DNA of 64,000 bases from Algoriphagus winogradskyi (GCF_900182815.1 NZ_FXUA01000004.1:372001-436000); one strand, 5' to 3'. Positions 10,197 through 19,201 are shown, counted from the stretch's first letter. Notes: a model not told the origin generated them from the letters alone. Numbers and translations are program-made.

Positions 10197-11162
10197 CTAA
10201 GCCGGATTCAGAAGGAATTCTTGAACTCTCAGTTCTGCCCAGGTAAATTCCTGCCCGCTCACCATAAAACCTGTATGACCTCCCCTTTTTGGCATTTCCA
10301 ATGTAAGTACTTCCTTCTTTTCTGCAAGTGCTTTTGGGTAACATTCGGGTCCCAATAATGGATCGTTAATGGCATTCACTATGAGCGTAGGAATTTGTAT
10401 AAAAGGCATCCAGTTATCTGCGCTAACCGATTTATAAAAGTCTACTGAATCCTTGAATCCATGTAATTTAGCTGTGAATAGGGTATCAAAAGCATCAAAA
10501 TCTCTAACTCTGTCAAGTAATTCAAGATCTATCAATTCCGGATATTGAGTTGCTTTTGCTTTTATTTTAAGTTTTAGCTTTCCTAGAAATCTATTTTTGT
10601 AAAATGCGTTTCTTCTCAACTTCAAGGTGTTGGCACTGGAAAGCAAATTACAAGGTGTAGAATATACTGCTGCTCTCTTTATTTCCTTAGGAAGGTCCTT
10701 TCCTTTTTCGCCAAGATATTTTAGCGTCTGTGCTCCTCCCATACTTATTCCAGTTAGAAAGATCTCATCATAAGTATGGGTTTTCAACACATGGGCTATG
10801 GTAGTGTCCAGGTCATAACTGGCACCATGATGGTAAAGAATTGGTCCTAAATTGATCTCTCCACCACATGAACGATTATTCCATACTAGTACATCTACAT
10901 GACAGGAATTGAATAGTTTGACCATCCCCCTCACATAATGTCGTTCAGAATCTCCCTCTAGTCCATGAGAAATAATCAGCAATTTTGAACTACCAACTTT
11001 TGCCCAATCCAAATTCAAAAAATCACCATCAGGCGTATCTATCTTCTCCCTTGTATAGTTTACGTCTACTATTTTTCTAAAAAGACTGGGAATAATAGTT
11101 TCCAGGTGTCCGTTGAACAGGTATATCGGTGGGCCGCTGTAAGTTGATTTGATAATAGGCAT
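10197..11162 (-). CDS. YheT-family alpha/beta hydrolase
   Basis: A 321-aa alpha/beta hydrolase of the YheT/ABHD1-like type. The catalytic triad is visible: Ser140 in GISMGG, Asp267 in NAINDPLLG and His296 in GGHTGF. The family N-terminus (FNGHLETIIPSLF) and the SHGLEGDSERHY oxyanion-side segment are also present. Substrates are probably short esters, which is not certain for any member. I chose the ATG at 11162 (MPIIKS) over a TTG three codons upstream. It lies 49 bp upstream of the glutamate-synthase-like gene on the same strand. Confidence 0.88.
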   Translation of the reverse strand: MPIIKSTYSGPPIYLFNGHLETIIPSLFRKIVDVNYTREKIDTPDGDFLNLDWAKVGSSKLLIISHGLEGDSERHYVRGMVKLFNSCHVDVLVWNNRSCGGEINLGPILYHHGASYDLDTTIAHVLKTHTYDEIFLTGISMGGAQTLKYLGEKGKDLPKEIKRAAVYSTPCNLLSSANTLKLRRNAFYKNRFLGKLKLKIKAKATQYPELIDLELLDRVRDFDAFDTLFTAKLHGFKDSVDFYKSVSADNWMPFIQIPTLIVNAINDPLLGPECYPKALAEKKEVLTLEMPKRGGHTGFMVSGQEFTWAELRVQEFLLNPA

Positions 11163-11339
11163 GAAACCCAAAAATAAGATGCTTTATAAGATAGTAGGCA
11201 TTTGTCTTTTCTACCGGCCGGAAAGGTGGCAAAAGCAAAGTTAGATTTATTAAAATAAGTATTGAAGCCACTTCAGCCTGTCCCGCCACTGCGGGTAATC
11301 ACCAAAGATATTTCAGGTCCTCCTAGTTCAATGTGTAGA

Positions 11340-11693
11340 TTAAGTCAATTCAAAGACTCGCTTAATTGCTATTTCTAGTTTGCTTTGCAAATTCTCGTAG
11401 TGAATTGCAAATTCAGGGCATTCAAAACCTTGATTTTCAATTATTTCCTTACCATTCTGAAGTTCTTCTGTAATATGAAATAATTCAAACATAGCTAAGG
11501 TAGGCTTCAATTTGTGTCTGATTTGCTGAAGTTTAACCTCATTTTTTTCGATTGAACCTTCAGCATACACCTCCTTAAGTTCCAAAAGGCCTTTATGGAT
11601 AGCAAAAGTCAATTCTTTTTTGAACTCTGAGTCTCCATCTGTCATCTCACTGATTAGCTGCTCGAGTTCGGGATATATCTGTTCCATATGCAT
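11340..11693 (-). CDS. Hpt-domain-like phosphotransfer protein
   Basis: A small, mostly helical protein of about 115-117 aa. It contains RHKLKPTL, which fits the Hpt signature HxxKxxxx, with the phosphorylatable histidine at about residue 58. That suggests a phosphorelay intermediate between a hybrid kinase and a response regulator. No kinase or regulator lies nearby. Its ATG at 11693 overlaps the stop of the preceding flavoprotein gene (TAATG), which suggests translational coupling. A second ATG two codons later (11687, MEQIYPEL) is an equally good start. Confidence 0.7.
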   Translation of the reverse strand: MHMEQIYPELEQLISEMTDGDSEFKKELTFAIHKGLLELKEVYAEGSIEKNEVKLQQIRHKLKPTLAMFELFHITEELQNGKEIIENQGFECPEFAIHYENLQSKLEIAIKRVFELT

Positions 11694-12898
11694 TATTTGG
11701 ATGAAGCAGTGCCAGCAAGAAACCCCGTGGACCAAGCTGCTTGAAAATTAAAGCCACCAGTAATTCCATCGATATTCAGGACTTCCCCGGCAAAGTAAAG
11801 GTTTGGGTGATATTTACTTTCCAAGGTCTCCGGGTTCACTTCGTTTAGGGCAATTCCCCCGGCAGTTACAAATTCTTCTTTAAAGGTAGTTTTACCTTCG
11901 ACTTTCAAAGTATAGCAAAATAAATTCTGTACCAACTTATTGATTTGCTTTTTCGATAATGAGCCATATAATTGTCCATTTTCTATGCCTGCAAGCTTCG
12001 TAAAATGCTCCCAAAGTCTTCCAGGAATATCAAAAAGTGAGTTACTCTCTACCTTTCGATTAGGATGAGCCAGCATATAGCTTTTGATTTGCGTACTATA
12101 CTGCTCCTCACCCAACTCTCCATTCCAATTAATCAAAGCCGTTGCGTTATAGTTTTGATCTTTCAGCAATTGAGCTCCAAAAGCAGATAATTTCAAAACC
12201 GCAGGTCCACTCACACCCCAATGGGTGACAAGAACAGGCCCACGGTAATTCAGTTTGGTGCCTTCGATTTTGACTATTCCATCTGCAACCGACAACCCCA
12301 TTAGCTCCCTGATAGGCTCCTTTGGAGTGTTAAAAGTAAAAAGTGAAGGAATAGGATCTAAAATACTGTGATTAAGCTTATTGAGAAAGGAATAACTAGC
12401 TACTTTGGGATGTCCACCCGTAGCTATAATTACCTTGTCAAATACAAATGAACCACTTTCTGTCTCAAGTTTATAGTGATTATCAATGGGGTTGACTGAC
12501 AAGACACCGCAGGATCGCAGGATGGTAATTTTAAGCTTTTGAGCTTCTTTGAGAAGGGCATCTATCACAGATTGAGAAGAATCTGAAATGGGAAACATAC
12601 GCCCGTCCCCTTCAATTTTCAAAGAAACTCCTTTACTTTCAAACCAATCGATTGTGTCTTCTGACTTAAATTTTGAAAATACCTTTTTTAAAAATTTCTC
12701 TCCTCTAGGATAATTCTTAACCAATTTAGAGATCTCCATTGGCCGGTGAGTGACGTTGCACCTTCCACCACCTGATACTTTTACCTTAGACAAAAGCTTG
12801 GGAGACTTTTCGAAAATTGTAATATCCCGATCTGCACCACTTGCATGGATAGCTGCAAAAAAACCTGCGGCTCCCCCACCAATTACTCCTATTTTCAA
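11693..12898 (-). CDS. NAD(P)/FAD-dependent oxidoreductase, HI0933/YhiN (BaiN-like) family
   Basis: A flavoprotein of about 401 aa. The N-terminus MKIGVIGGGAAGFFAAI is a Rossmann FAD-binding motif. KVSGGGRCNVTH is diagnostic for the HI0933/YhiN family, and the C-terminal GEVLNIDGITGGFNFQAAWSTG segment completes the FAD site. The cellular substrate of this conserved family is unknown; one member reduces bile-acid intermediates. No ATG exists at the start. TTG at 12898 gives the usual family N-terminus and TTG at 12922 would add eight residues. Its stop overlaps the Hpt gene. Confidence 0.88.
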   Translation of the reverse strand: MKIGVIGGGAAGFFAAIHASGADRDITIFEKSPKLLSKVKVSGGGRCNVTHRPMEISKLVKNYPRGEKFLKKVFSKFKSEDTIDWFESKGVSLKIEGDGRMFPISDSSQSVIDALLKEAQKLKITILRSCGVLSVNPIDNHYKLETESGSFVFDKVIIATGGHPKVASYSFLNKLNHSILDPIPSLFTFNTPKEPIRELMGLSVADGIVKIEGTKLNYRGPVLVTHWGVSGPAVLKLSAFGAQLLKDQNYNATALINWNGELGEEQYSTQIKSYMLAHPNRKVESNSLFDIPGRLWEHFTKLAGIENGQLYGSLSKKQINKLVQNLFCYTLKVEGKTTFKEEFVTAGGIALNEVNPETLESKYHPNLYFAGEVLNIDGITGGFNFQAAWSTGFLAGTASSK

Positions 12899-12935
12899 AA
12901 TATATAAACTATTGAAATACAAATTCTTATCACGA

Positions 12936-14480
12936 CTACCTTTTTCTAGAGAATGAACCTAAAATTCCCCTTGTTAATTCTCTGAAAATTGTTCTTCCCA
13001 ACTGTCTTACCATGGTGTTTTTGCTCAATTCCTCAAATAAAGAGGCTTCTTCTACCGTTCTTTTAGTAGTCCTAGTAGAGGGTTTTGGCCCAGGTAATTC
13101 AGCTTTCTTTTGAGCTTCCTCCAACTCGTTCATTTTCTTCTCTAATAACTCAAAAGCACTTTCCCGGTCAATATCCTGATTGTACTTATAAATCAATCCG
13201 GAATTTTCCACCACTGCATCTATTTCTTCTTCATTCAGAATATCCATCCTCGTAATCGGAGCTCTAACTAGCGTATGGGCAAGCGGAGTTGGAATACCTT
13301 TTTCATTCAATGCCGTAATCAATGCCTCCCCAATTCCCATAGCGGTCAAGACTTCTGAAGTCTCGTAATAAGGAGAATCAGGGTAATTTTCGGCTGTTTT
13401 AGTAATCGCCTTTCGATCTTTCGCAGTGAAAGCTCTTAAGGCATGTTGGACTTTTAAGCCCAATTGACCCAGAATACTGTCTGGGACATCGGTGGGAGTT
13501 TGAGTACAGAAATACACTCCTACACCTTTTGACCTGATCAGTTTGACAATTGCTTCTATTTTCTCCAGAAGGTCATTGGAAGCATTGGAAAACACTAAAT
13601 GAGCCTCGTCTATAAACAAACAAAGCTTAGGCTGATCAGCGTCTCCTTGCTCTGGAAAAGTCTCATAGATCTCAGATAGCAAACTTAGCATAAAGGTCGA
13701 AAAGAGCTTTGGTCTACTTTGAATATCAGTCAATCTGATCACCGAGATCACTCCTTTTCCATCCTTCTTCCTCAAAAAGTCCTCAACTTCGAATGATTTT
13801 TCGCCAAAGAAACGTTCTGCACCTTGCTGCTCCAACTCAATGATTTTACGCATTATCGTGTTCACAGAAGCTGAAGAAACCTGGCCGTATTCTTTTTGAA
13901 TAGCTTCTTTGCCCTCATTGGTGATAAATTGAAGAACCCGCTTCAAATCTTTTAGATCTAGCAGCGGCAAATGATTAACATCACAATACCTGAAAATAAG
14001 GGAGATTACACCTTGCTGAGTGTCGTTAAGCTCAAGAATTTGAGCGATCAAAACAGGACCAAATTCAGAAACTGTTGCTTTCAATCGAACACCCTTCTCA
14101 TCTGAAATAGACATTAACTCAATCGGCAAACCCATAGGTTCATAATCCACACCTATCACCTCAGACCTATTTTTAATGAAATCATTAGCAGTCCCAGGCT
14201 GAGCTAGGCCGGATAGATCGCCTTTCAAATCCATCAAAACAGATGGGACGCCTTTTAATGCCAACTGCTCTGCGATTACCTGCAAGGTTTTCGTCTTACC
14301 TGTGCCTGTAGCACCTGCGATTAGACCATGCCTATTCATAGTCTTCAAGGCAACCTTTATTTGTGCCCCATTAACTGGGACGCCGTCTAAAACTCCGGTA
14401 CCAAGGATTATTGAGTCCTTCTTGTATTTTTGACCTTCGGCCAAATGGGTGATGAATTCTTCTGTTTTACTCATGCGCAT
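12936..14480 (-). CDS. HerA-like ATPase, DUF853 family
   Basis: A 514-aa ATPase of the FtsK/HerA superfamily (helicase HerA-like, DUF853, the YjgR type). Walker A is GATGTGKT at 56-63, Walker B is the CLFIDEAHLVF region, and the VGVYFCTQTP sensor segment follows. The protein is cytosolic with a lysine-rich C-terminal tail that may bind nucleic acid. Function is unproven in this family, although HerA relatives move or process DNA. ATG codons lie at 14480 and 14474; the second (MSKTEEF) looks like the usual start. It sits 37 bp upstream of the flavoprotein gene. Confidence 0.88.
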   Translation of the reverse strand: MRMSKTEEFITHLAEGQKYKKDSIILGTGVLDGVPVNGAQIKVALKTMNRHGLIAGATGTGKTKTLQVIAEQLALKGVPSVLMDLKGDLSGLAQPGTANDFIKNRSEVIGVDYEPMGLPIELMSISDEKGVRLKATVSEFGPVLIAQILELNDTQQGVISLIFRYCDVNHLPLLDLKDLKRVLQFITNEGKEAIQKEYGQVSSASVNTIMRKIIELEQQGAERFFGEKSFEVEDFLRKKDGKGVISVIRLTDIQSRPKLFSTFMLSLLSEIYETFPEQGDADQPKLCLFIDEAHLVFSNASNDLLEKIEAIVKLIRSKGVGVYFCTQTPTDVPDSILGQLGLKVQHALRAFTAKDRKAITKTAENYPDSPYYETSEVLTAMGIGEALITALNEKGIPTPLAHTLVRAPITRMDILNEEEIDAVVENSGLIYKYNQDIDRESAFELLEKKMNELEEAQKKAELPGPKPSTRTTKRTVEEASLFEELSKNTMVRQLGRTIFRELTRGILGSFSRKR

Positions 14481-14613
14481 TGTGATTAAAAATCCAAACT
14501 ACAAAAAAAACCTTGATGCCATAGGCAAAAAGGTTTTTCATAAAAATGGTATTCAAATAGTATGATTATCCGCAAAGATGCCAGTCACCTTAGATTCTTT
14601 GCATAGCTGCTCG

Positions 14614-14649
14614 GATGACCGATGACCGAAAACTCCCGCACTGGCGGGA
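14614..14649. repeat. Short heptad repeat plus GC hairpin (dispersed repeat)
   Basis: Two perfect copies of GATGACC (14614-14627) precede the hairpin TCCCGC-ACTG-GCGGGA (14634-14649) and the sequence GGCTGAAGCGG. The same hairpin and flank occur in the opposite orientation near 11267-11297 and 27317-27342. The 262-bp gap 14481-14742 holds nothing else I can name. Confidence 0.6.
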
Positions 14650-14742
14650 AAGGCTGAAGCGGCTCAGCTCTTAAGGTTGACATAAGCTTTTTTGCTTTTG
14701 ACTCCATGCTGGCACAAAAGCGGATATACTTAATAAATATTA

Positions 14743-15150
14743 TTAATGAGTAACCATTGGCTCAAGTGCTTTTGCTTGCTCAATAAAGTCTGCAACTTTA
14801 GAGGCAGCAGGAACAGCCCGGGTCAATCCCTTTTCTTCTTGAGTTTTAACTAAAGCAGCATGAAGATTCTCGGCATTTCTTGTTCTTAGCTCTTTTACAG
14901 TATCTACACCAGCAGCTTTCAGCAGCTCAGCGAATTGACTCGCAACACCATTGATTCTAAAAAGATCGGCCATATTTACCCAAACTAGAATCTTGCTCTC
15001 ATCAAGACCTGAAGCCTCGGCAATTGCTTTTCTTCCTGATTTAGAGGCACCTTTTTCTAGCAAACCTTCTACAGTAGACACTCCAGCTGCAGCAAGTTTC
15101 TCTTTCATTACAGGTCCTATACTTTCGATCATTGTTATCGGTTTTCCCAT
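14743..15150 (-). CDS. DUF4332 / helix-hairpin-helix domain protein
   Basis: A 135-aa cytosolic protein made of two similar helical halves. Each carries a helix-hairpin-helix-like element: IESIGPVMKEKLAAAGVSTVEGLL, then FRINGVASQFAELLKAAGVDTVKEL. This matches DUF4332, a family thought to bind DNA or to act as a scaffold like the helix-hairpin-helix of ribosomal or recombination proteins. The exact role is unknown. It stands alone, with a 262-bp gap before the DUF853 gene. Confidence 0.8.
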   Translation of the reverse strand: MGKPITMIESIGPVMKEKLAAAGVSTVEGLLEKGASKSGRKAIAEASGLDESKILVWVNMADLFRINGVASQFAELLKAAGVDTVKELRTRNAENLHAALVKTQEEKGLTRAVPAASKVADFIEQAKALEPMVTH

Positions 15151-15372
15151 TTCCTTGATTTTTAGGGTTAAAGTTTATGACTGAAAATTCTAAAGTTGAG
15201 TTCATCGTATTAGAATTTCAACCATACAAAGAATTTGATCCTAAAATAAAGACAAATTTTAACTTCTAAAATCCATTTTGCAGATTATGGAGAAATTTCC
15301 CCTTTTGGAAACATTAACTTTACCTTGAAGAAACTTCTACCTTTATTGCTTCTTTAGAAAAACAATATCCCT

Positions 15373-16086
15373 GTGAGCTTTAAATTTCACCTCCCACTAC
15401 TTCTTCTTGGTTTCATCTTTAGCCTGACTTACAGTCAGCCTTTATTAGGGCAAATAGGACCTAATCTGGGACAAACTGATCATTGGATGAAAAGCGCAAA
15501 GGCTGCGATTGAAAGAAGTGATTATGAAACTGCTAATTCAATATTTAGAAATCTAATAGATTCGGGTCAGCCCCTTCCTGAAGAAATGCCCTATCTATTT
15601 GCCGAAACGCTTTTTCAGTTAAAGCAATATGACAACTCAGCCAACTTTCTAAATAAGTATCTGGAGTTGACCGGATTTACTGGTGACTATTATAAAGGAG
15701 CCCAGGAACTACAGCAGCGATTGGATGGCCCATTAAAGGAAATAAAGGAATGCCAGCTGTGTGACCGAAGAGGCTATCGCTATAAGACTTGTTTCACTTG
15801 CGAAGGTAAGCGGCAAATCGAACAGGATTGTAATTATTGTAAAGCTAAAGGGGTAGTAGGATGCAGCAGATGCAATGGCTCAGGGATGATCACCAAAGTG
15901 AATATCTTTAAAATTGTGGAGTATTTCGAGTGCGAAAGATGTGCAGGAAAAGGTAGGCTTACCTGCCCAGTCTGCGAGGGAAGTCTGAAGGAAGTTAGCT
16001 CTTGCAGAACCTGTAGTGGAAGTGGAAAGTTAAGCTCAGAAGAGCTTTGTGATCATGTGGCTGAAGAAGCTCACGAGCATAAATAG
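15373..16086 (+). CDS. Exported TPR protein with DnaJ-type cysteine-rich zinc fingers
   Basis: A 237-aa protein starting at GTG; no in-frame ATG is available. A hydrophobic signal segment (about 1-26) is followed by a TPR-like helical region at about 35-110 (ERSDYETANSIFRNL, LKQYDNSANFLNKYL). The rest contains seven CxxC elements, several in the DnaJ-like form CxxCxGxG: CQLC, CFTC, CNYC, CSRC, CERC, CPVC and CRTC. There is no J domain. If truly exported, many paired cysteines outside the cytoplasm would be unusual; they may bind zinc or form disulfides. Function unknown. Confidence 0.75.
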   Translation: MSFKFHLPLLLLGFIFSLTYSQPLLGQIGPNLGQTDHWMKSAKAAIERSDYETANSIFRNLIDSGQPLPEEMPYLFAETLFQLKQYDNSANFLNKYLELTGFTGDYYKGAQELQQRLDGPLKEIKECQLCDRRGYRYKTCFTCEGKRQIEQDCNYCKAKGVVGCSRCNGSGMITKVNIFKIVEYFECERCAGKGRLTCPVCEGSLKEVSSCRTCSGSGKLSSEELCDHVAEEAHEHK

Positions 16087-16261
16087 TAAATACTATGGAC
16101 TAGTTGATGGTTATCATCAGCTGTATTCAGTGATCAATTGGCAGCTGCATTTCTGAAAATTAGAAGATCACTACATATCCAGCTTATAGAAAAGAAGAAT
16201 TAATCTAAGCCCTGACCCCTGAGATTTACTCAGTGTCCTCATCGCATAGAAAAATCACATA

Positions 16262-16285
16262 AAAAAACCGGCCTAAGCCGGTTTT
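16262..16285. terminator. Bidirectional intrinsic terminator
   Basis: A 10-bp perfect stem AAAAACCGGC/GCCGGTTTTT around the loop CTAA has A- and T-runs on either side. It sits between the convergent zinc-finger TPR gene (+) and TPR lipoprotein gene (-) and can serve both. Confidence 0.85.
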
Positions 16286-16352
16286 TCTATTTTTGTATGT
16301 ATATCCGCCTTTCTACCAATATGGTGATTGGCATCATTACGGAGAATAATAA

Positions 16353-16955
16353 TTACTTACAATACTTTGCGTAAGCTTCTTCAGCGCCAGGATATTCTAA
16401 GGCTCTGGCGAGTTGAAAGTCTTCACAGGAAGCCCCTACTTTTTTCATCGCGATTTTGAGTAACCCTCTGTTATAATATGCCTGACCAAAATCCTTATCC
16501 ACTGCAATAGCATTTCCATAAGCTTTCAAGGCTTCATCAGGTTTACCTAACTGGTGTAGCGCTCTGGCTTTCATAAATGAGGCCATTGCTGGTGCACCTG
16601 GTATTTCAGCCGCTTGATCGGAATAGAGTAAAGCATTTGTGTAATTTTTCTGATTGTAGTGCACATTTGCTAGGCTTAGAAGAACCTGGAAATTATTAGG
16701 TTCTACCTCTAATGCCTTCTCGAAATCAGCTTTAGCCTCCTCAAAATTTCCCTGCTCCTCATTCGCTCTACCTCTATTGTATAGCATGCGAACATCGTTC
16801 GGTTTGAATTTTAAATCTTCAGTATATTCATTTGCTGCTTTTGCATATTCACCTTTATTAAAATACACATCACCAGAACTTGTCTTCTTTTCCGAACAAG
16901 ACCAAAGAGAAACTGAAATAAAAAGAGCTATAATCGCTCGCGTACTCGTTTTCAT
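16353..16955 (-). CDS. Tetratricopeptide-repeat lipoprotein
   Basis: A 200-aa protein with a lipoprotein signal peptide (lipobox LWSC, cysteine 20) followed by about four to five TPR units (GEYAKAANEYTEDLKFKPND, GNFEEAKADFEKALEVEPNN, GKPDEALKAYGNAIAV). It is probably a periplasm-facing scaffold for protein-protein contacts. It starts 10 bp after the dapD stop on the same strand and may be co-transcribed, although no functional link to lysine synthesis is evident. Confidence 0.85.
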   Translation of the reverse strand: MKTSTRAIIALFISVSLWSCSEKKTSSGDVYFNKGEYAKAANEYTEDLKFKPNDVRMLYNRGRANEEQGNFEEAKADFEKALEVEPNNFQVLLSLANVHYNQKNYTNALLYSDQAAEIPGAPAMASFMKARALHQLGKPDEALKAYGNAIAVDKDFGQAYYNRGLLKIAMKKVGASCEDFQLARALEYPGAEEAYAKYCK

Positions 16956-16965
16956 TATAATTGCT

Positions 16966-17781
16966 TTATACTGCTACACTATTATCTCGTAGCGCATCAT
17001 TAAGTGATGTTTTTAGATCAGTGGAGGCTTTTCTTTGGCCAATGATCAAAGCGCAAGGAACTTGGAAAGTTCCTGCATTGAAGTTTTTAGAGATTGAGCC
17101 TGGAATCACGACAGAACGCTCAGGAACATATCCCTTGTATTCTACAGGCTCAGCCCCGGTCACATCAATGATCTTTGAACTTGCTGTCAAAGTTACTCCG
17201 GCACCGATAACAGCCTCCTTACCGATTCTAACACCTTCTACGATAATAGCTCTGGAACCAATAAATGCTCCATCTTCGATAATTACAGGTGCTGCTTGAA
17301 TAGGTTCCAAAACCCCTCCAATACCTACTCCACCACTTAAATGAACATTTTTGCCGATCTGCGCACAAGATCCTACTGTAGCCCAAGTGTCAACCATCGT
17401 GCCACCCTCAACATATGCTCCGATATTAACATAACTTGGCATCATCACTACTCCTGAAGCTAAAAATGCTCCATAACGGGCCACTGCATGAGGAACTACT
17501 CTTACGCCTTTCTCTGCGTAGTTAGTTTTCAGAGCCATTTTATCATGGAATTCAAAAGGACCTACTTCAATAGTCTCCATTTTCTGTATAGGGAAATAGA
17601 GAATTACAGCCTTCTTCACCCAATCGTTAACCTTCCAGTTTCCGTCATCTGTAGGTTCAGCTACCCGCAGAATACCAGCATCCAAATCAGCGATTACAGC
17701 TCTTATAGCTTGTTGTGTTGTCTCTTCTTTCAATAATTCCCGGTTGTCCCAGGCCTTCTCAATGATTGCTTTCAGTTCCAT
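16966..17781 (-). CDS. dapD: 2,3,4,5-tetrahydropyridine-2,6-dicarboxylate N-succinyltransferase
   Basis: DapD succinylates tetrahydrodipicolinate in the succinylase branch of lysine and diaminopimelate synthesis. The 271-aa length is close to the E. coli enzyme. The sequence has the N-terminal helical domain (ELKAIIEKAWDNRE), then hexapeptide repeats of a left-handed beta-helix (VVMMPSYVNIGAYVEGGTMVD, NVHLSGGVGIGG, IGSRAIIVEGVRIGKEAVIGAG). The start lies only 21 bp from the divergent glycosyltransferase start, so the two promoters must overlap or lie within the genes. Confidence 0.97.
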   Translation of the reverse strand: MELKAIIEKAWDNRELLKEETTQQAIRAVIADLDAGILRVAEPTDDGNWKVNDWVKKAVILYFPIQKMETIEVGPFEFHDKMALKTNYAEKGVRVVPHAVARYGAFLASGVVMMPSYVNIGAYVEGGTMVDTWATVGSCAQIGKNVHLSGGVGIGGVLEPIQAAPVIIEDGAFIGSRAIIVEGVRIGKEAVIGAGVTLTASSKIIDVTGAEPVEYKGYVPERSVVIPGSISKNFNAGTFQVPCALIIGQRKASTDLKTSLNDALRDNSVAV

Positions 17782-17802
17782 TATTTTGGTTAGTTTCGTT
17801 TA

Positions 17803-18924
17803 ATGAGTGAAAAGTCAGCTTCTAAAATCCCAGTCTTGATCGCGTCAAGTCTTAAGCCCGCCAAAGATACAAGAGCTTATGGAAAGCTTGGCCTTTCATT
17901 GCGAGAAACAGGGGCTTACAGCTTAAATTTTATGGGATTTTCACAAATTCCACAGGAATATTGCGAAGGTGAAAACTTTTACTCTTCAGTTTCAAAAGGA
18001 AACCCAATCTGGGGAAGACTCTCCGCACAAGGGAGATTTGTAAGAATAGTGGTGAAAGTTCGTCCCAAAATCCTGATTTGTTGTACCTACGAATACCTTC
18101 CAATTGCTGCATTTTTCAAACCCTTTTTTGGCTATAAACTAGTCTATGATGTACAGGAAAACTACGTCAAAAACTTGCATCTAAATCCAAAATTAAGTCC
18201 TGCCAAGAGGGCTAGACTAGGCAAAATTATCCAGCGAATGGAATCCGGAAGAGCTGTGGATTTATACCTTTTTGCAGAAAAATGCTACGTAGAAGAGATG
18301 CCTGATAAGACTCCATTTGTAGTGTTGGAAAATAAATATGCTGGAAAAATAAGTCATGTAAACCCAAAAAGATTTGAGAAAAAATCAGGTTACAATTTTC
18401 TAATTTCCGGAACACTGACTCCTGCTTTTGGGACACTTGATGCAGTGAATTGGTTTAAGGAAATCATCAAAGAATTTCCAGATTCTTCACTCAAAATAAT
18501 TGGACATTGTACGCTTTTAAGCTTCAAAATAGAGCTTGAAAAAGCATGTGAAAACACCTCCCAAATCCAGCTAAAACACTCCAGTTTCCCTGTGCCGCAT
18601 GAGGAAATTATCGCGGAATATTCTACAGCAGATTTTGCGATTTTACCCTATCAAAATAGAGAAGCTATCAAGGATAAAATACCCACCAAATTATTCGAAT
18701 CTGCGGCGCTGGGAGTACCAGTTTTGATTGGAGGAAACCCAACTTGGTTAGACTTTTTAGCACCATTTTCCGGAGGATTCCCCATAGACTTTTTCGACTT
18801 ATCACACTCTGCTCAGCAATTCAATGCAGCACTCAATCAGGAATATTTCACTCAAAGTCCTGCTGAATCTATCCTGTGGAAATCTCAACATTCAGATTTC
18901 ATCTCAGCAATAGCCTCCCTTTAA
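17803..18924 (+). CDS. Glycosyltransferase (GT4-like)
   Basis: A 373-aa glycosyltransferase with a GT-B architecture. The N-terminal half shows ILICCTYEYLPIAAFFKPFFGYKLVYDVQENY, and the C-terminal donor-binding half has YSTADFAILPYQNREAIKDKIPTKLFESAALGVPVLIG, with the conserved glutamate before AALG. It probably adds a sugar to a surface glycan or lipid; donor and acceptor are unknown. No other sugar genes lie nearby. It is divergent from dapD, 21 bp apart. Confidence 0.82.
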   Translation: MSEKSASKIPVLIASSLKPAKDTRAYGKLGLSLRETGAYSLNFMGFSQIPQEYCEGENFYSSVSKGNPIWGRLSAQGRFVRIVVKVRPKILICCTYEYLPIAAFFKPFFGYKLVYDVQENYVKNLHLNPKLSPAKRARLGKIIQRMESGRAVDLYLFAEKCYVEEMPDKTPFVVLENKYAGKISHVNPKRFEKKSGYNFLISGTLTPAFGTLDAVNWFKEIIKEFPDSSLKIIGHCTLLSFKIELEKACENTSQIQLKHSSFPVPHEEIIAEYSTADFAILPYQNREAIKDKIPTKLFESAALGVPVLIGGNPTWLDFLAPFSGGFPIDFFDLSHSAQQFNAALNQEYFTQSPAESILWKSQHSDFISAIASL

Positions 18925-18937
18925 GTTCTAAACAGGA

Positions 18938-19157
18938 TGTGGATTACTATCCACACTTATCCACCTACACGCTATTTTATACACTCATTTCCGCAGAATG
19001 GAAACTGGGATATTTTTGACTTTTCGTAGGATTAGTCTAGATAAACGAATTCTCAATTAACTTATTATCAATATTTTAAGACATTATTAAATACTGCCTA
19101 ATCTTATTTTTAGCCAAGACTAAAACCCTAAACACAATTGAAAATGGGTTATCCACA
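18938..19157. other. Cluster of DnaA-box-like sequences in an AT-rich gap (possible origin element)
   Basis: The gap 18925-19238 holds one perfect DnaA box TTATCCACA (19149-19157) and three 8-of-9 matches: TGTGGATTA (18938-18946, reverse), CTATCCACA (18947-18955) and TTATCCACC (18957-18965). Between them lies very AT-rich DNA (about 19045-19110). Genes to the left run mostly leftwards and those immediately to the right run rightwards. This could be a replication origin, a DnaA-titrating site or coincidence. Confidence 0.4.
19108..19125. promoter_or_regulatory. Distal DtxR/MntR-type operator
   Basis: An 18-bp inverted repeat, TTTTAG-N6-CTAAAA with spacer CCAAGA. Its arms are identical to a second site at 19184-19201. 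Both lie upstream of the mntR-like gene. The form resembles known DtxR-family operators, which are short palindromes with TTTAG/CTAAA-like or TTAGG/CCTAA arms. Confidence 0.65.
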
Positions 19158-19183
19158 CCTGATTTAGCCACTATTGAATATAT

Positions 19184-19201
19184 TTTTAGCTATATCTAAA
19201 A
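19184..19201. promoter_or_regulatory. Proximal DtxR/MntR-type operator
   Basis: TTTTAG-N6-CTAAAA with spacer CTATAT, 76 bp from the distal copy. It lies just upstream of the -7 box at 19209-19216, so a bound repressor would block the -33 region. This implies metal-dependent autoregulation of the whole import operon. Confidence 0.7.
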
